DNA of 22,595 nucleotides from Swaminathania salitolerans (GTDB lineage Bacteria; Pseudomonadota; Alphaproteobacteria; Acetobacterales; Acetobacteraceae): the NCBI RefSeq assembly GCF_025994315.1, contig NZ_BAQE01000006.1; one strand, written 5' to 3'. This document shows positions 1 through 7,415 of this stretch, piece by piece (within the stretch, counting starts at the first letter, position 1; the number at the start of each line of letters is the position of its first letter). Both the position numbers and the translations under genes were made by a program. The notes below the pieces were generated by a model. That model did not search any database, had not been told where the DNA came from, and worked only from the letters and a program-made list of their open reading frames with translations.

Positions 1-532
1 CTGCGGTGAACGGGCTTTTAGACCCCATACCCCATACCGTCAACACATAATTTCAAAAAAATGAAACGGAACGCACAGGGATCGGCGGCGGCGACGCGCC
101 TGTGCAATGAAGTGTCATAATTTGTGTGTTGGTTTTTCAGGCCCATGAGGACCAATTGAGCGTTCATGGCGACGATACGAATTCGGAGCGGCTCCCCTGA
201 CCCCTCTCACTCCCGGGAGATGCGGCGCGCGCTCGGCTTGAACGGGTTCGCCCCCCGCATCGCTGAAACCGGGAAGCGGAGGTTTCGGCCCTTTCCGGGG
301 ACGTTCGACCACCCGAACGCCCCGGATGTTTCCTCATCCTCCACACGTTGCCGGGCGGGGCCGGTCGGGATCGGAGAGTCAAAAGCCTTGCAATCCGGCC
401 CGTCCATCCCGACAAACACCCCGGATCGATGAAGTCCTTCATCCGTCCCGAAGATTGCAGCACGAAGAACGAGCGGGCCTCAGGGACCCTCGCCCGGCGC
501 GCTGCCCAAGCGAAACCTGGTAGCCATTCTCA
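1..532. other. Gene-free stretch upstream of the sphingolipid genes
   Basis: No convincing gene is seen on either strand. The first 140 bases are AT-richer than the rest of the window, with A-runs near 53-61 and the string CATAAT near both 45 and 115, which suits a regulatory region. From about 165 onward the stretch is GC-rich. It is crossed only by short overlapping open frames on both strands whose translations look like frame shadows (Arg/Pro/Ser-rich, no family resemblance). An upstream gene may end just before the window. Confidence 0.5.
73..105. repeat. Inverted repeat, possible hairpin
   Basis: GCACAGG at 73-79 is perfectly complementary to CCTGTGC at 99-105, with a 19-base GC-rich loop. 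It lies between two AT-rich patches. It could end an upstream transcript or serve as a protein-binding site. No T-run follows either arm, so a classical intrinsic terminator is not supported. Confidence 0.35.
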
Positions 533-1666
533 ATGCTGAAGATCGCCTTTCCCTATATCGCCCAACCCCATCAGACGTTGCATTCCCTCCCGATCGCTAT
601 GGAAATCGCCTCGCGGCACCCCGATACGGAAGTGCATGTCGCCTGCACGACGGAAGCTCATCTGGATTATGCCAAGACGCTGAGCGCGCTCTACCCCCAG
701 GCGAAGGCGCGATTCGACCTCCTGCGCATGCCGGATTTCCTGCGTCGTGGCATCGAGCGGTCAGGACCGGGAGTGCTGGGCAAGATGGCGAGCCTGTTTT
801 TCAACCGCGATTATTTCTCGCGCTTCGAAGCCATCGTCGTGCCTGAGCGGACTTCGCTCTATCTCCGCCGGATGGGCATTCGCAAGCCGCGTCTTATCTG
901 GACCCGTCATGGAGCGGGCGATCGCGCGATCGGATTCGCCCGCGACGTCAAGGAATTCGATTTCGTGCTGCTTTCGGGCAAGAAGATCGAGGAACGCCTT
1001 CTGTCCCAGGGGGCGATCAGTCCCGGGCGCTACTATCGGGGATCCTACGCGAAATTCGACATCGTCCGACGCATGGCGCGCGCGCGTCCGGCTCTCTTCG
1101 ACAACGACCGTCCGACTGTCCTCTATAATCCGCATTTTTCGCCCAAACTCTCCTCCTGGCCGGTCATGGGCGAACAAGTGCTCGATTATTTCGCGAAACA
1201 GGACCGCTACAACCTCATTTTCGCTCCTCATTATCGCCTTTTCGACAAGCATCGTCAGGAAGGCGAGCAGCTGGTCAGGCGTTTTTCGCATCTCGATCAC
1301 ATGCTGATCGATCCAGGCAGCCCGCGCAGCATCGACATGACCTATACGATGGCAGCCGATCTCTATCTTGGGGATGTCAGCTCACAGGTTGCGGAATTTC
1401 TCGTCCGCCCCCGTCCCTGCCTGTTCCTCAACGCCCATCACACAGCCTGGAAAAACGACCGGAACTATCATTTCTGGCATCTCGGGAACGTGCTCGACAC
1501 GCTGGACGGCTTCGGATCGGCGCTCGATTCTGCTGTGACAAATCATGACGAATTTCTTGAGGCGCAGCGGCAATATATACTAGAGACCTTCGAATTCAGC
1601 GACGACGGTCCGACCGCCCCCGGGGCAGCCGATGCCATCGTCGATTATCTTCGCAATGCGGCCTAA
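533..1666 (+). CDS. CDP-glycerol glycerophosphotransferase-family (TagB/TagF-like) protein
   Basis: This 377-residue protein has no signal peptide or membrane segment and should be cytoplasmic or peripherally membrane-bound. It resembles the GT-B-like transferases that use CDP-glycerol. TRHGAGDRA lies at 124-132, LYNPHFSPKLSSW at 197-209, and GDVSSQVAEFL at 280-290 matches the conserved D-S-S-x-x-x-E/D-F signature of the C-terminal nucleotide-binding half. In teichoic-acid makers the family moves glycerol-phosphate or ribitol-phosphate. In a Gram-negative sphingolipid locus it could instead place a phospho-alcohol head group on a ceramide, which is inference. An in-frame stop at 521-523 sets the upstream limit, so the ATG is the earliest possible start although no good ribosome-binding site precedes it. 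The acyl ligase follows after 82 bases in the same direction. Family assignment is fairly firm; the substrate is unknown. Confidence 0.7.
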   Translation: MLKIAFPYIAQPHQTLHSLPIAMEIASRHPDTEVHVACTTEAHLDYAKTLSALYPQAKARFDLLRMPDFLRRGIERSGPGVLGKMASLFFNRDYFSRFEAIVVPERTSLYLRRMGIRKPRLIWTRHGAGDRAIGFARDVKEFDFVLLSGKKIEERLLSQGAISPGRYYRGSYAKFDIVRRMARARPALFDNDRPTVLYNPHFSPKLSSWPVMGEQVLDYFAKQDRYNLIFAPHYRLFDKHRQEGEQLVRRFSHLDHMLIDPGSPRSIDMTYTMAADLYLGDVSSQVAEFLVRPRPCLFLNAHHTAWKNDRNYHFWHLGNVLDTLDGFGSALDSAVTNHDEFLEAQRQYILETFEFSDDGPTAPGAADAIVDYLRNAA

Positions 1667-1748
1667 CAGTTTCACCCGCGAATTCCGCGGATCTTTCGAG
1701 ACGGCATCCGGTTCGCCGCACACAGAAAAGCAGAGCAGACACACAGAA

Positions 1749-3488
1749 ATGACGCCCGACCTTACGCCTGTTCCTACCGCATCGAACCAGAAGCGCCGCC
1801 ATGGCGATTTCCCGACGTTCGCCGCTGCTCTGGATTACGCGGCGGAGGGAACGGCGGGATTCAACATCTATAACGGTCGCGGCCAGCTTCTGGAGGCCCT
1901 GCCCTATCGCACGCTGCGGGTTCAGGCGATCGAGACGGCACAGCGTCTCCTCGGCACCGGTCTGGAACGCGGCGATCGCGTCGCCATCGTTGCGGAAAGC
2001 GATGGCGATTTCGCCCGCATCTTTTTCGGCTGCCAGTATGCGGGGCTCGTTCCGGCACCTCTGCCTCTTCCCATCGCCTTCGGCGGACGGGATGCCTATA
2101 TCGGCACGCTCAGGGGAATGATCTCGGCTTCCGGCGCGCGTGCTGTCGTCGTGCCCGATCTGATCAACTCCTGGACGCAGGATATCGTGGACGGCCTCGA
2201 TCTGGCCTTCGGCGGTTCGCCCGCTTCCCTGCTCGCCTGCCCGCTCCTCGACCGCGCCCTTCCGCAGATCGACGAGAACGATCTTTCCTATCTCCAGTTC
2301 TCGTCCGGCAGCACGCGCTTCCCCATGGGCGTGGCCGTGACGCAGAAGGCCGGAATGGCGAATGCGCGCTCGATCGCCCGCGATGGTCTGCAGGTGACGG
2401 AAACCGGAGACCGCTGCGTGTCCTGGCTGCCGCTCTACCATGACATGGGGCTGGTCGGGTTCTTCCTGACCCCCATGACATGCCAGCTCACGGTAGATCT
2501 CCTCCCGACGCGGGAATTCGCCAGGCGTCCGCATGTCTGGCTGGACCTGATCAGCCGCAATCGCGGCACCATCGCCTACAGCCCGAGCTTCGGATACGAA
2601 CTCTGCGCCCGGCGCCCTGTCACCGGGACGCTCGATCTGTCCTGCTGGCGGATCGCGGGGATCGGGGGCGACATGATCCGTCACCACATTCTCGAGACCT
2701 TCGCAGAGCGTTTCGGTGCCTTCGGCTTCGACGCAAGAGCCTTCGTGGCCAGCTACGGCATGGCCGAGGCCACGCTCGCCATCAGCTTCGCGCCGCTCGA
2801 CACCGGCATCGTGACGGATACGATCGATCTGCGTCATCTCGAAACAGACGGCATTGCGCGCCCCTCCGACGATCCCTCTCACGCGCTGCGCACTTTCGTT
2901 CTCTGCGGCGCGGCACTCCCCGAGCACGAGATCCAGGTGCGCAGCCCGGACGGCGCGCTCCTCCCCGACCGTCATGTCGGCATGGTCTATGTGCGCGGAC
3001 CGAGCCTCATGCGGGGCTATTTCGGACGCCCGGCCGAGACGGAAGAGGTTCTCGACAACGAAGGCTGGCTCAATACCGGCGATCTCGGCTATGTGCTCGA
3101 CGGCCAGATCGTCATCACGGGGCGTGCGAAGGACCTGATCATCATCAACGGACGCAATATCTGGCCGCAGGACCTCGAATGGTCGGCCGAGCACGAAATT
3201 TCCACCCTGCGCTCGCGCGATGTCGCGGTTTTCGCGGTCGAGGAGGAAGCGGGCGAACGCGTTGTCGCGCTCATCCAGTGTCGCGCGTCGAATGACGAGG
3301 ACAGATCCCGGCTGAAGGAGGAAACGATCGGCCTGTTCCGTCGTCAGCACGGGATCGAGGTGGACGTGATCCTCGTTCCCCCTCATACGCTGCCTCAGAC
3401 ATCCTCCGGCAAGCTGACCCGTGCGAAAGCCAAGGCGATGCTCCTCGCCGGTCAGTTCGAGATCGCCTCGAGCGATACCGCGGCCTGA
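1749..3488 (+). CDS. aasR: Fatty acyl-AMP ligase / acyl-ACP synthetase for sphingolipid synthesis (AasR-like)
   Basis: This ANL-superfamily adenylate-forming enzyme (579 residues from this start) should activate a fatty acid with ATP and pass it to the acyl carrier protein encoded next door. Visible motifs are the P-loop FSSGSTRFPMG (184-194), SYGMAEATL (335-343), NTGD (442-445), the hinge GRAKDLIIINGRN (458-470), and the C-terminal catalytic lysine in SSGKLTR (K555). WLPLYHDMG and AYSPSFGYELCARR are typical of the FAAL branch, which loads carrier proteins rather than CoA. In Caulobacter the equivalent AasR supplies acyl-AcpR to serine palmitoyltransferase. In-frame ATGs exist at 1632 and 1656, but both overlap the preceding gene and would add residues that do not look conserved. 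I chose 1749 because the family usually begins close to this point; no strong Shine-Dalgarno decides it. Confidence 0.85.
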   Translation: MTPDLTPVPTASNQKRRHGDFPTFAAALDYAAEGTAGFNIYNGRGQLLEALPYRTLRVQAIETAQRLLGTGLERGDRVAIVAESDGDFARIFFGCQYAGLVPAPLPLPIAFGGRDAYIGTLRGMISASGARAVVVPDLINSWTQDIVDGLDLAFGGSPASLLACPLLDRALPQIDENDLSYLQFSSGSTRFPMGVAVTQKAGMANARSIARDGLQVTETGDRCVSWLPLYHDMGLVGFFLTPMTCQLTVDLLPTREFARRPHVWLDLISRNRGTIAYSPSFGYELCARRPVTGTLDLSCWRIAGIGGDMIRHHILETFAERFGAFGFDARAFVASYGMAEATLAISFAPLDTGIVTDTIDLRHLETDGIARPSDDPSHALRTFVLCGAALPEHEIQVRSPDGALLPDRHVGMVYVRGPSLMRGYFGRPAETEEVLDNEGWLNTGDLGYVLDGQIVITGRAKDLIIINGRNIWPQDLEWSAEHEISTLRSRDVAVFAVEEEAGERVVALIQCRASNDEDRSRLKEETIGLFRRQHGIEVDVILVPPHTLPQTSSGKLTRAKAKAMLLAGQFEIASSDTAA

Positions 3489-3500
3489 GCCTCGTCGTCA

Positions 3501-3531
3501 GGCCGGACCCGGCTTTCCCGCGGGTCTGGCC
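3501..3531 (+). terminator. Strong hairpin between the acyl ligase and the acyl carrier protein
   Basis: GGCCGGACCCG (3501-3511) pairs with CGGGTCTGGCC (3521-3531): eleven pairs including one G-U, with a 9-base loop. It starts 12 bases after the ligase stop codon. There is no U-tract, so it may act as a Rho-assisted terminator, an attenuator or an mRNA-stabilising stem rather than a classical terminator. About 80 bases remain between the stem and the carrier protein gene, room for a separate promoter that I could not identify. Confidence 0.5.
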
Positions 3532-3610
3532 ATCCGGTTACAGCTATCGCATAAGCTGACATCATCTGCTCGCGCATCGCGCCCGAACGCAGTCTAAGCG
3601 GAGAGTTCCT

Positions 3611-3865
3611 ATGACCGATACGGTCGAATCCATCTCGTCCATGATCGTGGAGAAATTGCTGGCCAACCCGAAAGTGCCGCGCGATATCGATGGAAACAGC
3701 AAGATCGTCGAAGACCTCGCCTTCGACTCCCTCGCCGTCATGAATTTCGTCATGGAGATCGAGGACGAGCTCGACGTCTCGGTTCCTCTCGACAAGCTGG
3801 CCGATATCCGGACGATCAACGATCTCGCCACCTGCCTTGCGGCACTCAAGTCGGGCGCTCACTGA
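3611..3865 (+). CDS. acpR: Dedicated acyl carrier protein for sphingolipid synthesis (AcpR-like)
   Basis: This 84-residue acidic four-helix carrier protein has the phosphopantetheine site EDLAFDSLAVMNF, with Ser40 as the attachment residue. It differs clearly from the housekeeping AcpP also in this window (DDLGADSLDTVEL), notably in LAF in place of LGA before DSL and in helix II after it. It sits between an acyl-AMP ligase and serine palmitoyltransferase, the same set of functions as aasR, acpR and spt in Caulobacter. It most likely carries the acyl chain that Spt condenses with serine. GGAGAG ends about 6 bases before the ATG and supports the start. The stop codon is only 2 bases from the next start, so the two genes are co-translated. 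Confidence 0.85.
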   Translation: MTDTVESISSMIVEKLLANPKVPRDIDGNSKIVEDLAFDSLAVMNFVMEIEDELDVSVPLDKLADIRTINDLATCLAALKSGAH

Positions 3866-3867
3866 CC

Positions 3868-5061
3868 GTGACGGACATCTTTGCCAAATATGCGGGTCTC
3901 AAGGCCGCAGCGGCCGGGCTGACCGCCCACTCGCCGCGCAACCCCTTCGGCGTGGTCATCGACCATCCCGTCTCCGCGACGATCGGCGTCATCGAAGGGC
4001 GTGAAACCCTTCTGTTCGGCACGAACAACTATCTCGGTCTCAGCCAGTCGAAAGCGGCGGCAGAGGCCGCCATCGAGACCGTGCGCCGCGAAGGCGTCGG
4101 CACAACAGGCTCGCGTATCGCCAACGGGACCTTTGCGCTGCATCGTGCGCTCGAGACGCGTCTTGCGGAGATCTTCCGGCGTCGCCACTGCATGATCTTC
4201 TCGACCGGATACCAGGCCAATCTGGGGGCGATCTCCGCTCTGGCCGGGAAAGACGATGTGCTTCTTCTGGATGCGGACAGCCATGCCAGCATCTATGACG
4301 CCAGCCGTCTCGGCTACGCCCAGGTCATCCGGTTCCGGCATAACGACCCGGCGGATCTCGACCGGCGTCTCGCGCGTCTGAAGGACCATCAGGGTGCGAA
4401 GCTCGTCGTCGTCGAAGGGATCTATTCGATGACCGGCAACGTCGCTCCCATGCGCGAATTCGCCGAGGTCAAGAAGAAGCACGGCGCCTATCTCCTTGCT
4501 GACGAAGCCCATTCTTTCGGGGTTCTCGGCGAGCACGGCCGCGGCGTGGCCGAAAGAGACGGCTGCGAGGACGATGTCGATTTCGTGGTCGGCACGTTTT
4601 CCAAAAGCCTCGGCACGGTCGGGGGATATTGCGTTTCGAATCTCGACGGTCTCGAGCTCATCCGCCTTTGCTCACGCCCCTATATGTTCACCGCGTCTCT
4701 CCCTCCCGAGATCATCGCGGCGACCCTCGCGGCGCTGGACGAAATGCAGGCGCGGCCCGAGCTGCGCAAACAGCTCCAGGCCAATGCCGGACAGCTCAAT
4801 CGCGGCCTCCATAAGCTCGGCCTCAAAACCAGCGCCCATGTCAGCCCGGTCGTCGCGGTTACGCTCGAAACGGTCGATCAGGCGCTCGCCTTCTGGAATC
4901 GCCTCCTGGAACTGGGCGTGTACGTAAATCTCTCCCTTCCTCCGGCGACCCCGGATCAGCACCCTCTCCTGCGCTGCTCCGTCATGGCCGTACATACGCC
5001 AGAGGAAATCGACCGCGCCCTTCAGGTCTTTGGTCAGGTAAAGGCCGAAATCCTGGGCTGA
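3868..5061 (+). CDS. spt: Serine palmitoyltransferase (alpha-oxoamine synthase)
   Basis: This PLP-dependent fold-type I enzyme (397 residues) catalyses the first committed step of sphingolipid synthesis: serine plus an acyl thioester gives 3-ketosphinganine and CO2. Seen in the sequence are GTNNYLGL (51-58), TGSRIANGT near 80-88, the His139 that stacks on the cofactor (DADSHAS), DEAHSFG with Asp212 and His215, and the Schiff-base lysine Lys246 in GTFSKSLGT. The start is GTG, 2 bases after the carrier protein stop. The family also contains KBL, BioF and HemA. The neighbouring FAAL and dedicated ACP favour serine palmitoyltransferase using an acyl-ACP substrate. The enzyme is probably cytosolic and homodimeric, as in other bacteria. 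CerR and bCerS homologues are not nearby. Confidence 0.88.
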   Translation: MTDIFAKYAGLKAAAAGLTAHSPRNPFGVVIDHPVSATIGVIEGRETLLFGTNNYLGLSQSKAAAEAAIETVRREGVGTTGSRIANGTFALHRALETRLAEIFRRRHCMIFSTGYQANLGAISALAGKDDVLLLDADSHASIYDASRLGYAQVIRFRHNDPADLDRRLARLKDHQGAKLVVVEGIYSMTGNVAPMREFAEVKKKHGAYLLADEAHSFGVLGEHGRGVAERDGCEDDVDFVVGTFSKSLGTVGGYCVSNLDGLELIRLCSRPYMFTASLPPEIIAATLAALDEMQARPELRKQLQANAGQLNRGLHKLGLKTSAHVSPVVAVTLETVDQALAFWNRLLELGVYVNLSLPPATPDQHPLLRCSVMAVHTPEEIDRALQVFGQVKAEILG

Positions 5062-5107
5062 CGCGCTCGCGTCATCCCGCTCGACCCCGTTTCTTCGCGT
5101 AAAACTG

Positions 5108-5145
5108 CCCTCCCCCCGGAACAGGTTTCCTTCCCGGGCGGAGGG
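5108..5145. terminator. Possible bidirectional hairpin between convergent genes
   Basis: CCCTCC (5108-5113) pairs with GGAGGG (5140-5145), and inside it GGAA (5118-5121) pairs with TTCC (5127-5130). The structure has a large internal loop and no flanking T-run. It lies between the ends of spt (+) and the Tam41-like gene (-), where a two-way terminator is expected. Confidence 0.3.
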
Positions 5146-5167
5146 AGAGGGACACGACGGATCGACG

Positions 5168-6277
5168 CTATTTCGGGCGGCCGGTCATTCCGGCACGAAG
5201 AATCGTACGCGCGCGCCACAGAAGACGCGGGAGACATACAAGCGGGTGCCGCGCCTCGAACGGAGAGAGCGCGAGCGAAAACCCGCTATGACGTTCGATC
5301 TTCCATGCCAGATAGGCAGCGCCGTTCCGGAACGTGAAAGCCGCCTTGATCAGTCGTGCGATGTTGCGCCAGCGTCCACGGCGCGCCATGCGCTCCCAGC
5401 GGCGGAGCGCGCGCGCCTTGCGGCCCGGATCCAGCAAGGGCACGAGAGTACCTGAAGAACCTTCCCGCGCGCGGATCCCTCCCGCCTGCCATGCGGGCAA
5501 GGTCAGGGCGGCATATCGCTGCTCGTATCCCGCCATGAGCACCGCATTCCGTCCGGCCGCTTCCACACGCAGCTCGGCGCGATAGGTGCGCTGGAACAGG
5601 GTGGTCCACCATGCCTCGGGAGGGGCCTCACCGGGACCGAGCCGCGCGGCCCAGCCTGCCGCCGTCACCACGCAGGCACGGACCACGCCGAGCACGGCAT
5701 CGGCTGCGCGGGGACCATCGACCCAGACCAGCCGCACCGGCTGGCAGAACCGCGCCCAAAGGGTCGTATCGACAGAACGGGGAGAAGCCCCCGCCCTGAA
5801 CTGCCCGAGCGTGAGAACGGCAATCTTGGCACGCAATGTAACGCCCTCGATTTCATGCTCGGCATAAAAGACATTGGGGGGAAGCAGGGCGTTCCCGAGC
5901 CTGGCCAGAGTGCTGGCCGGCCAGTCCGTCAACCGGTCGAGCACCACATAGAAATCGAACAGACCATCGGGATCGAAGCGACGCAGCCCCGAACCGTAGA
6001 AAAGCACGGCAAGCGGTCGGGCCGATCCCAGGATCCGCGTGACGAGGGCAGAAATCCGTGGATCGACAGGCGTCGAAAGCTCTTCGATCAGGATCGGATC
6101 CAGACCGGGATGGCCCCCTTCCCCATGCGAAGACGGGCCGCGCGAAGTCGGGTCTTGCGAGGACTGGCCATGCGAGGACGCATCATGTGCGCGCCCGGAG
6201 TCGTACCCGGTGTCGCGCCCGGAGTCGCGTCCGGTATAGCGCCCGCTATGCCGTGCATGGCTGCGACCGTCAGTCAT
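5168..6277 (-). CDS. Tam41-like nucleotidyltransferase, candidate lipid-phosphate cytidylyltransferase
   Basis: The protein has 369 residues from the chosen ATG. After a low-complexity Gly/Ser/Arg-rich N-terminus of about 60 residues comes a nucleotidyltransferase core: LFYGSGLRR (GS at 95-96) followed by DFYVVLD (from Asp108). Further on, LRAKIAVLTLGQF, a W-ARFCQPVR segment and YRAELRVEAAGR follow the order seen in Tam41, the mitochondrial enzyme making CDP-diacylglycerol from phosphatidate and CTP. The ATG overlaps the stop of the upstream lipid kinase by 8 bases (ATGACTGA), which implies translational coupling and makes 6277 the likely start, although ATG 6322 is also open. I infer that it converts the lipid phosphate made by the kinase into a CDP-lipid; whether that lipid is diacylglycerol or ceramide is unknown. 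The resemblance comes from motif reading, not an alignment. A generic nucleotidyltransferase of unknown substrate is the alternative. Confidence 0.65.
   Translation of the reverse strand: MTDGRSHARHSGRYTGRDSGRDTGYDSGRAHDASSHGQSSQDPTSRGPSSHGEGGHPGLDPILIEELSTPVDPRISALVTRILGSARPLAVLFYGSGLRRFDPDGLFDFYVVLDRLTDWPASTLARLGNALLPPNVFYAEHEIEGVTLRAKIAVLTLGQFRAGASPRSVDTTLWARFCQPVRLVWVDGPRAADAVLGVVRACVVTAAGWAARLGPGEAPPEAWWTTLFQRTYRAELRVEAAGRNAVLMAGYEQRYAALTLPAWQAGGIRAREGSSGTLVPLLDPGRKARALRRWERMARRGRWRNIARLIKAAFTFRNGAAYLAWKIERHSGFSLALSPFEARHPLVCLPRLLWRARTILRAGMTGRPK
6191..6250 (-). repeat. 12-base tandem repeat coding a GR-x-x low-complexity segment
   Basis: Five in-frame 12-base units (6191-6202, 6203-6214, 6215-6226, 6227-6238, 6239-6250) encode HSGR, YTGR, DSGR, DTGY and DSGR in the - strand protein. 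Two units, the first and third by coordinate, are identical. The array lies in the N-terminal extension of the Tam41-like protein, ahead of the catalytic core. It probably arose by slippage and may vary in length between strains. Confidence 0.75.
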
Positions 6278-7307
6278 GGATGAAACCGAATTCCGGCCCT
6301 TCCGAAAGGACGATCCTGCCATCGCCCCCCGGAGAGAAACGCTCGCCGTCGATAACGAAATCGCTGGCGCAGGTAAGGATCATCCGTCCGGCGCGACCGC
6401 TGGCATAATCGGGAGCCTCCCGCAGCCACTCCGGTGCCCGCCCGCGCAGAAGCGCGAGTGTCGCCCGGATCAGCCGTCTGGGGTGATCCGCCACATTGAG
6501 GAAATGCACGCCGTCGCTGCGCGCGGCCCCCGTATTCCAGAAGGGCCAGATTCCGAGATTGAGCTTCTGCAGCGCCGTCGAAAGAAAGAGGAAGCTGTTG
6601 CCCCCGATCGTCGAGCCGTCTTCCAGCTCGATCGTGAGCGCATCGCCGCGCAGCCAGGTTTCGCGCTGGCGCTTCCACAGAAGGCTGCCGAAAGCGCCGA
6701 TCAGCGTCACGCCCACGGCGAGATTATGCGGCGCGTAACGCAGGACGTGAGGAGAATGGGCGATCGCGATTGCGCGCGCATAGCCGGTGCTGCCCTGGAA
6801 CATCCCCAGACGTGGCGCGGACCCGGCATTCGGCCAGGTAACCTGCAACGGGCGACGACGGGTCCGGGGGAGCGTCTCTCCCTGCCGGTAGAGCTGGAGC
6901 AGGGCATCGATCCCGCGTCGGGAAAACCCGAGATCCTGCGCGATCAGGTTGGTATTTCCCGAAGGGAAGATCGCAAGTTCCGGCAGCGCATCGGGACGAT
7001 AGGCATGCGCGATCGCCGTCATCACGTCGCTCACCGTTCCGTCTCCGCCATTGATGGCGATGACATGAACGTCGCGACGCGCGAGATCGGCGACCATGGC
7101 GCTCATCTGGTCATGCGAGGATGGAACGAGAAAGGCATCGCCCAGAAGCCGACGCGCCTGACGCGCGAACGTCCTGCCATCCCGCCTGTTCCTGCGACTG
7201 CGCGGATTATGAATCAGAGCGAAGCGCACGGCAGTATCATTTATGTTACGGTTGTCCCTAGAGCCTGACGGAACATCAGGGATCCGCCTTGCGCGGCGCC
7301 ATAGCAT
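6270..7307 (-). CDS. Diacylglycerol/ceramide-kinase-family lipid kinase
   Basis: This protein of up to 345 residues carries the diacylglycerol kinase catalytic domain: HNPRSRR with Asn34-Pro35, the nucleotide-binding GGDGTVSD (87-94), and PSGNTNLIAQDLG (115-127), the counterpart of the GT-x-N-D motif. The C-terminal beta-sandwich half is complete and ends with the usual VIDGE stretch. The reaction is ATP-dependent phosphorylation of a lipid hydroxyl at the inner membrane. The family includes DAG kinases, YegS, sphingosine kinases and bacterial ceramide kinase (CpgB in Caulobacter). Location beside spt favours ceramide, but this is inference. The first about 26 residues look unconserved, so a GTG at 7229 (VRFALIHNP) is a plausible later start. 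It is the first gene of a coupled pair and is transcribed divergently from the phosphoesterase operon. Confidence 0.78.
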   Translation of the reverse strand: MLWRRARRIPDVPSGSRDNRNINDTAVRFALIHNPRSRRNRRDGRTFARQARRLLGDAFLVPSSHDQMSAMVADLARRDVHVIAINGGDGTVSDVMTAIAHAYRPDALPELAIFPSGNTNLIAQDLGFSRRGIDALLQLYRQGETLPRTRRRPLQVTWPNAGSAPRLGMFQGSTGYARAIAIAHSPHVLRYAPHNLAVGVTLIGAFGSLLWKRQRETWLRGDALTIELEDGSTIGGNSFLFLSTALQKLNLGIWPFWNTGAARSDGVHFLNVADHPRRLIRATLALLRGRAPEWLREAPDYASGRAGRMILTCASDFVIDGERFSPGGDGRIVLSEGPEFGFIHD

Positions 7308-7415
7308 GACTTAGGCAGCGGGACCAGAAACCGATTGGTCATTTTTCGACCGGTTCCGGTTTGCGGCCCGGCGCTCCATGAGGGTTCCGATCCGTCGTGA
7401 GGGAGTTTTGACAGA

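Noticed and set aside
207..419. Short - strand frame starting MFVGMD, reminiscent of the start of IS110-type transposases
   Set aside because: The similarity stops after a few residues. There is no catalytic motif, no terminal repeat and no further transposase sequence.
1596..3386. 596-codon open frame antisense to the acyl-AMP ligase
   Set aside because: The ligase on the + strand has all its family motifs. The antisense frame is rich in Arg, Glu and Asp without any recognisable motif, as expected from GC-rich codon bias.
6276..7268. 330-codon + strand frame opposite the lipid kinase
   Set aside because: The - strand frame contains the NP, GGDGT and SGNTN kinase motifs; the + strand frame has none.
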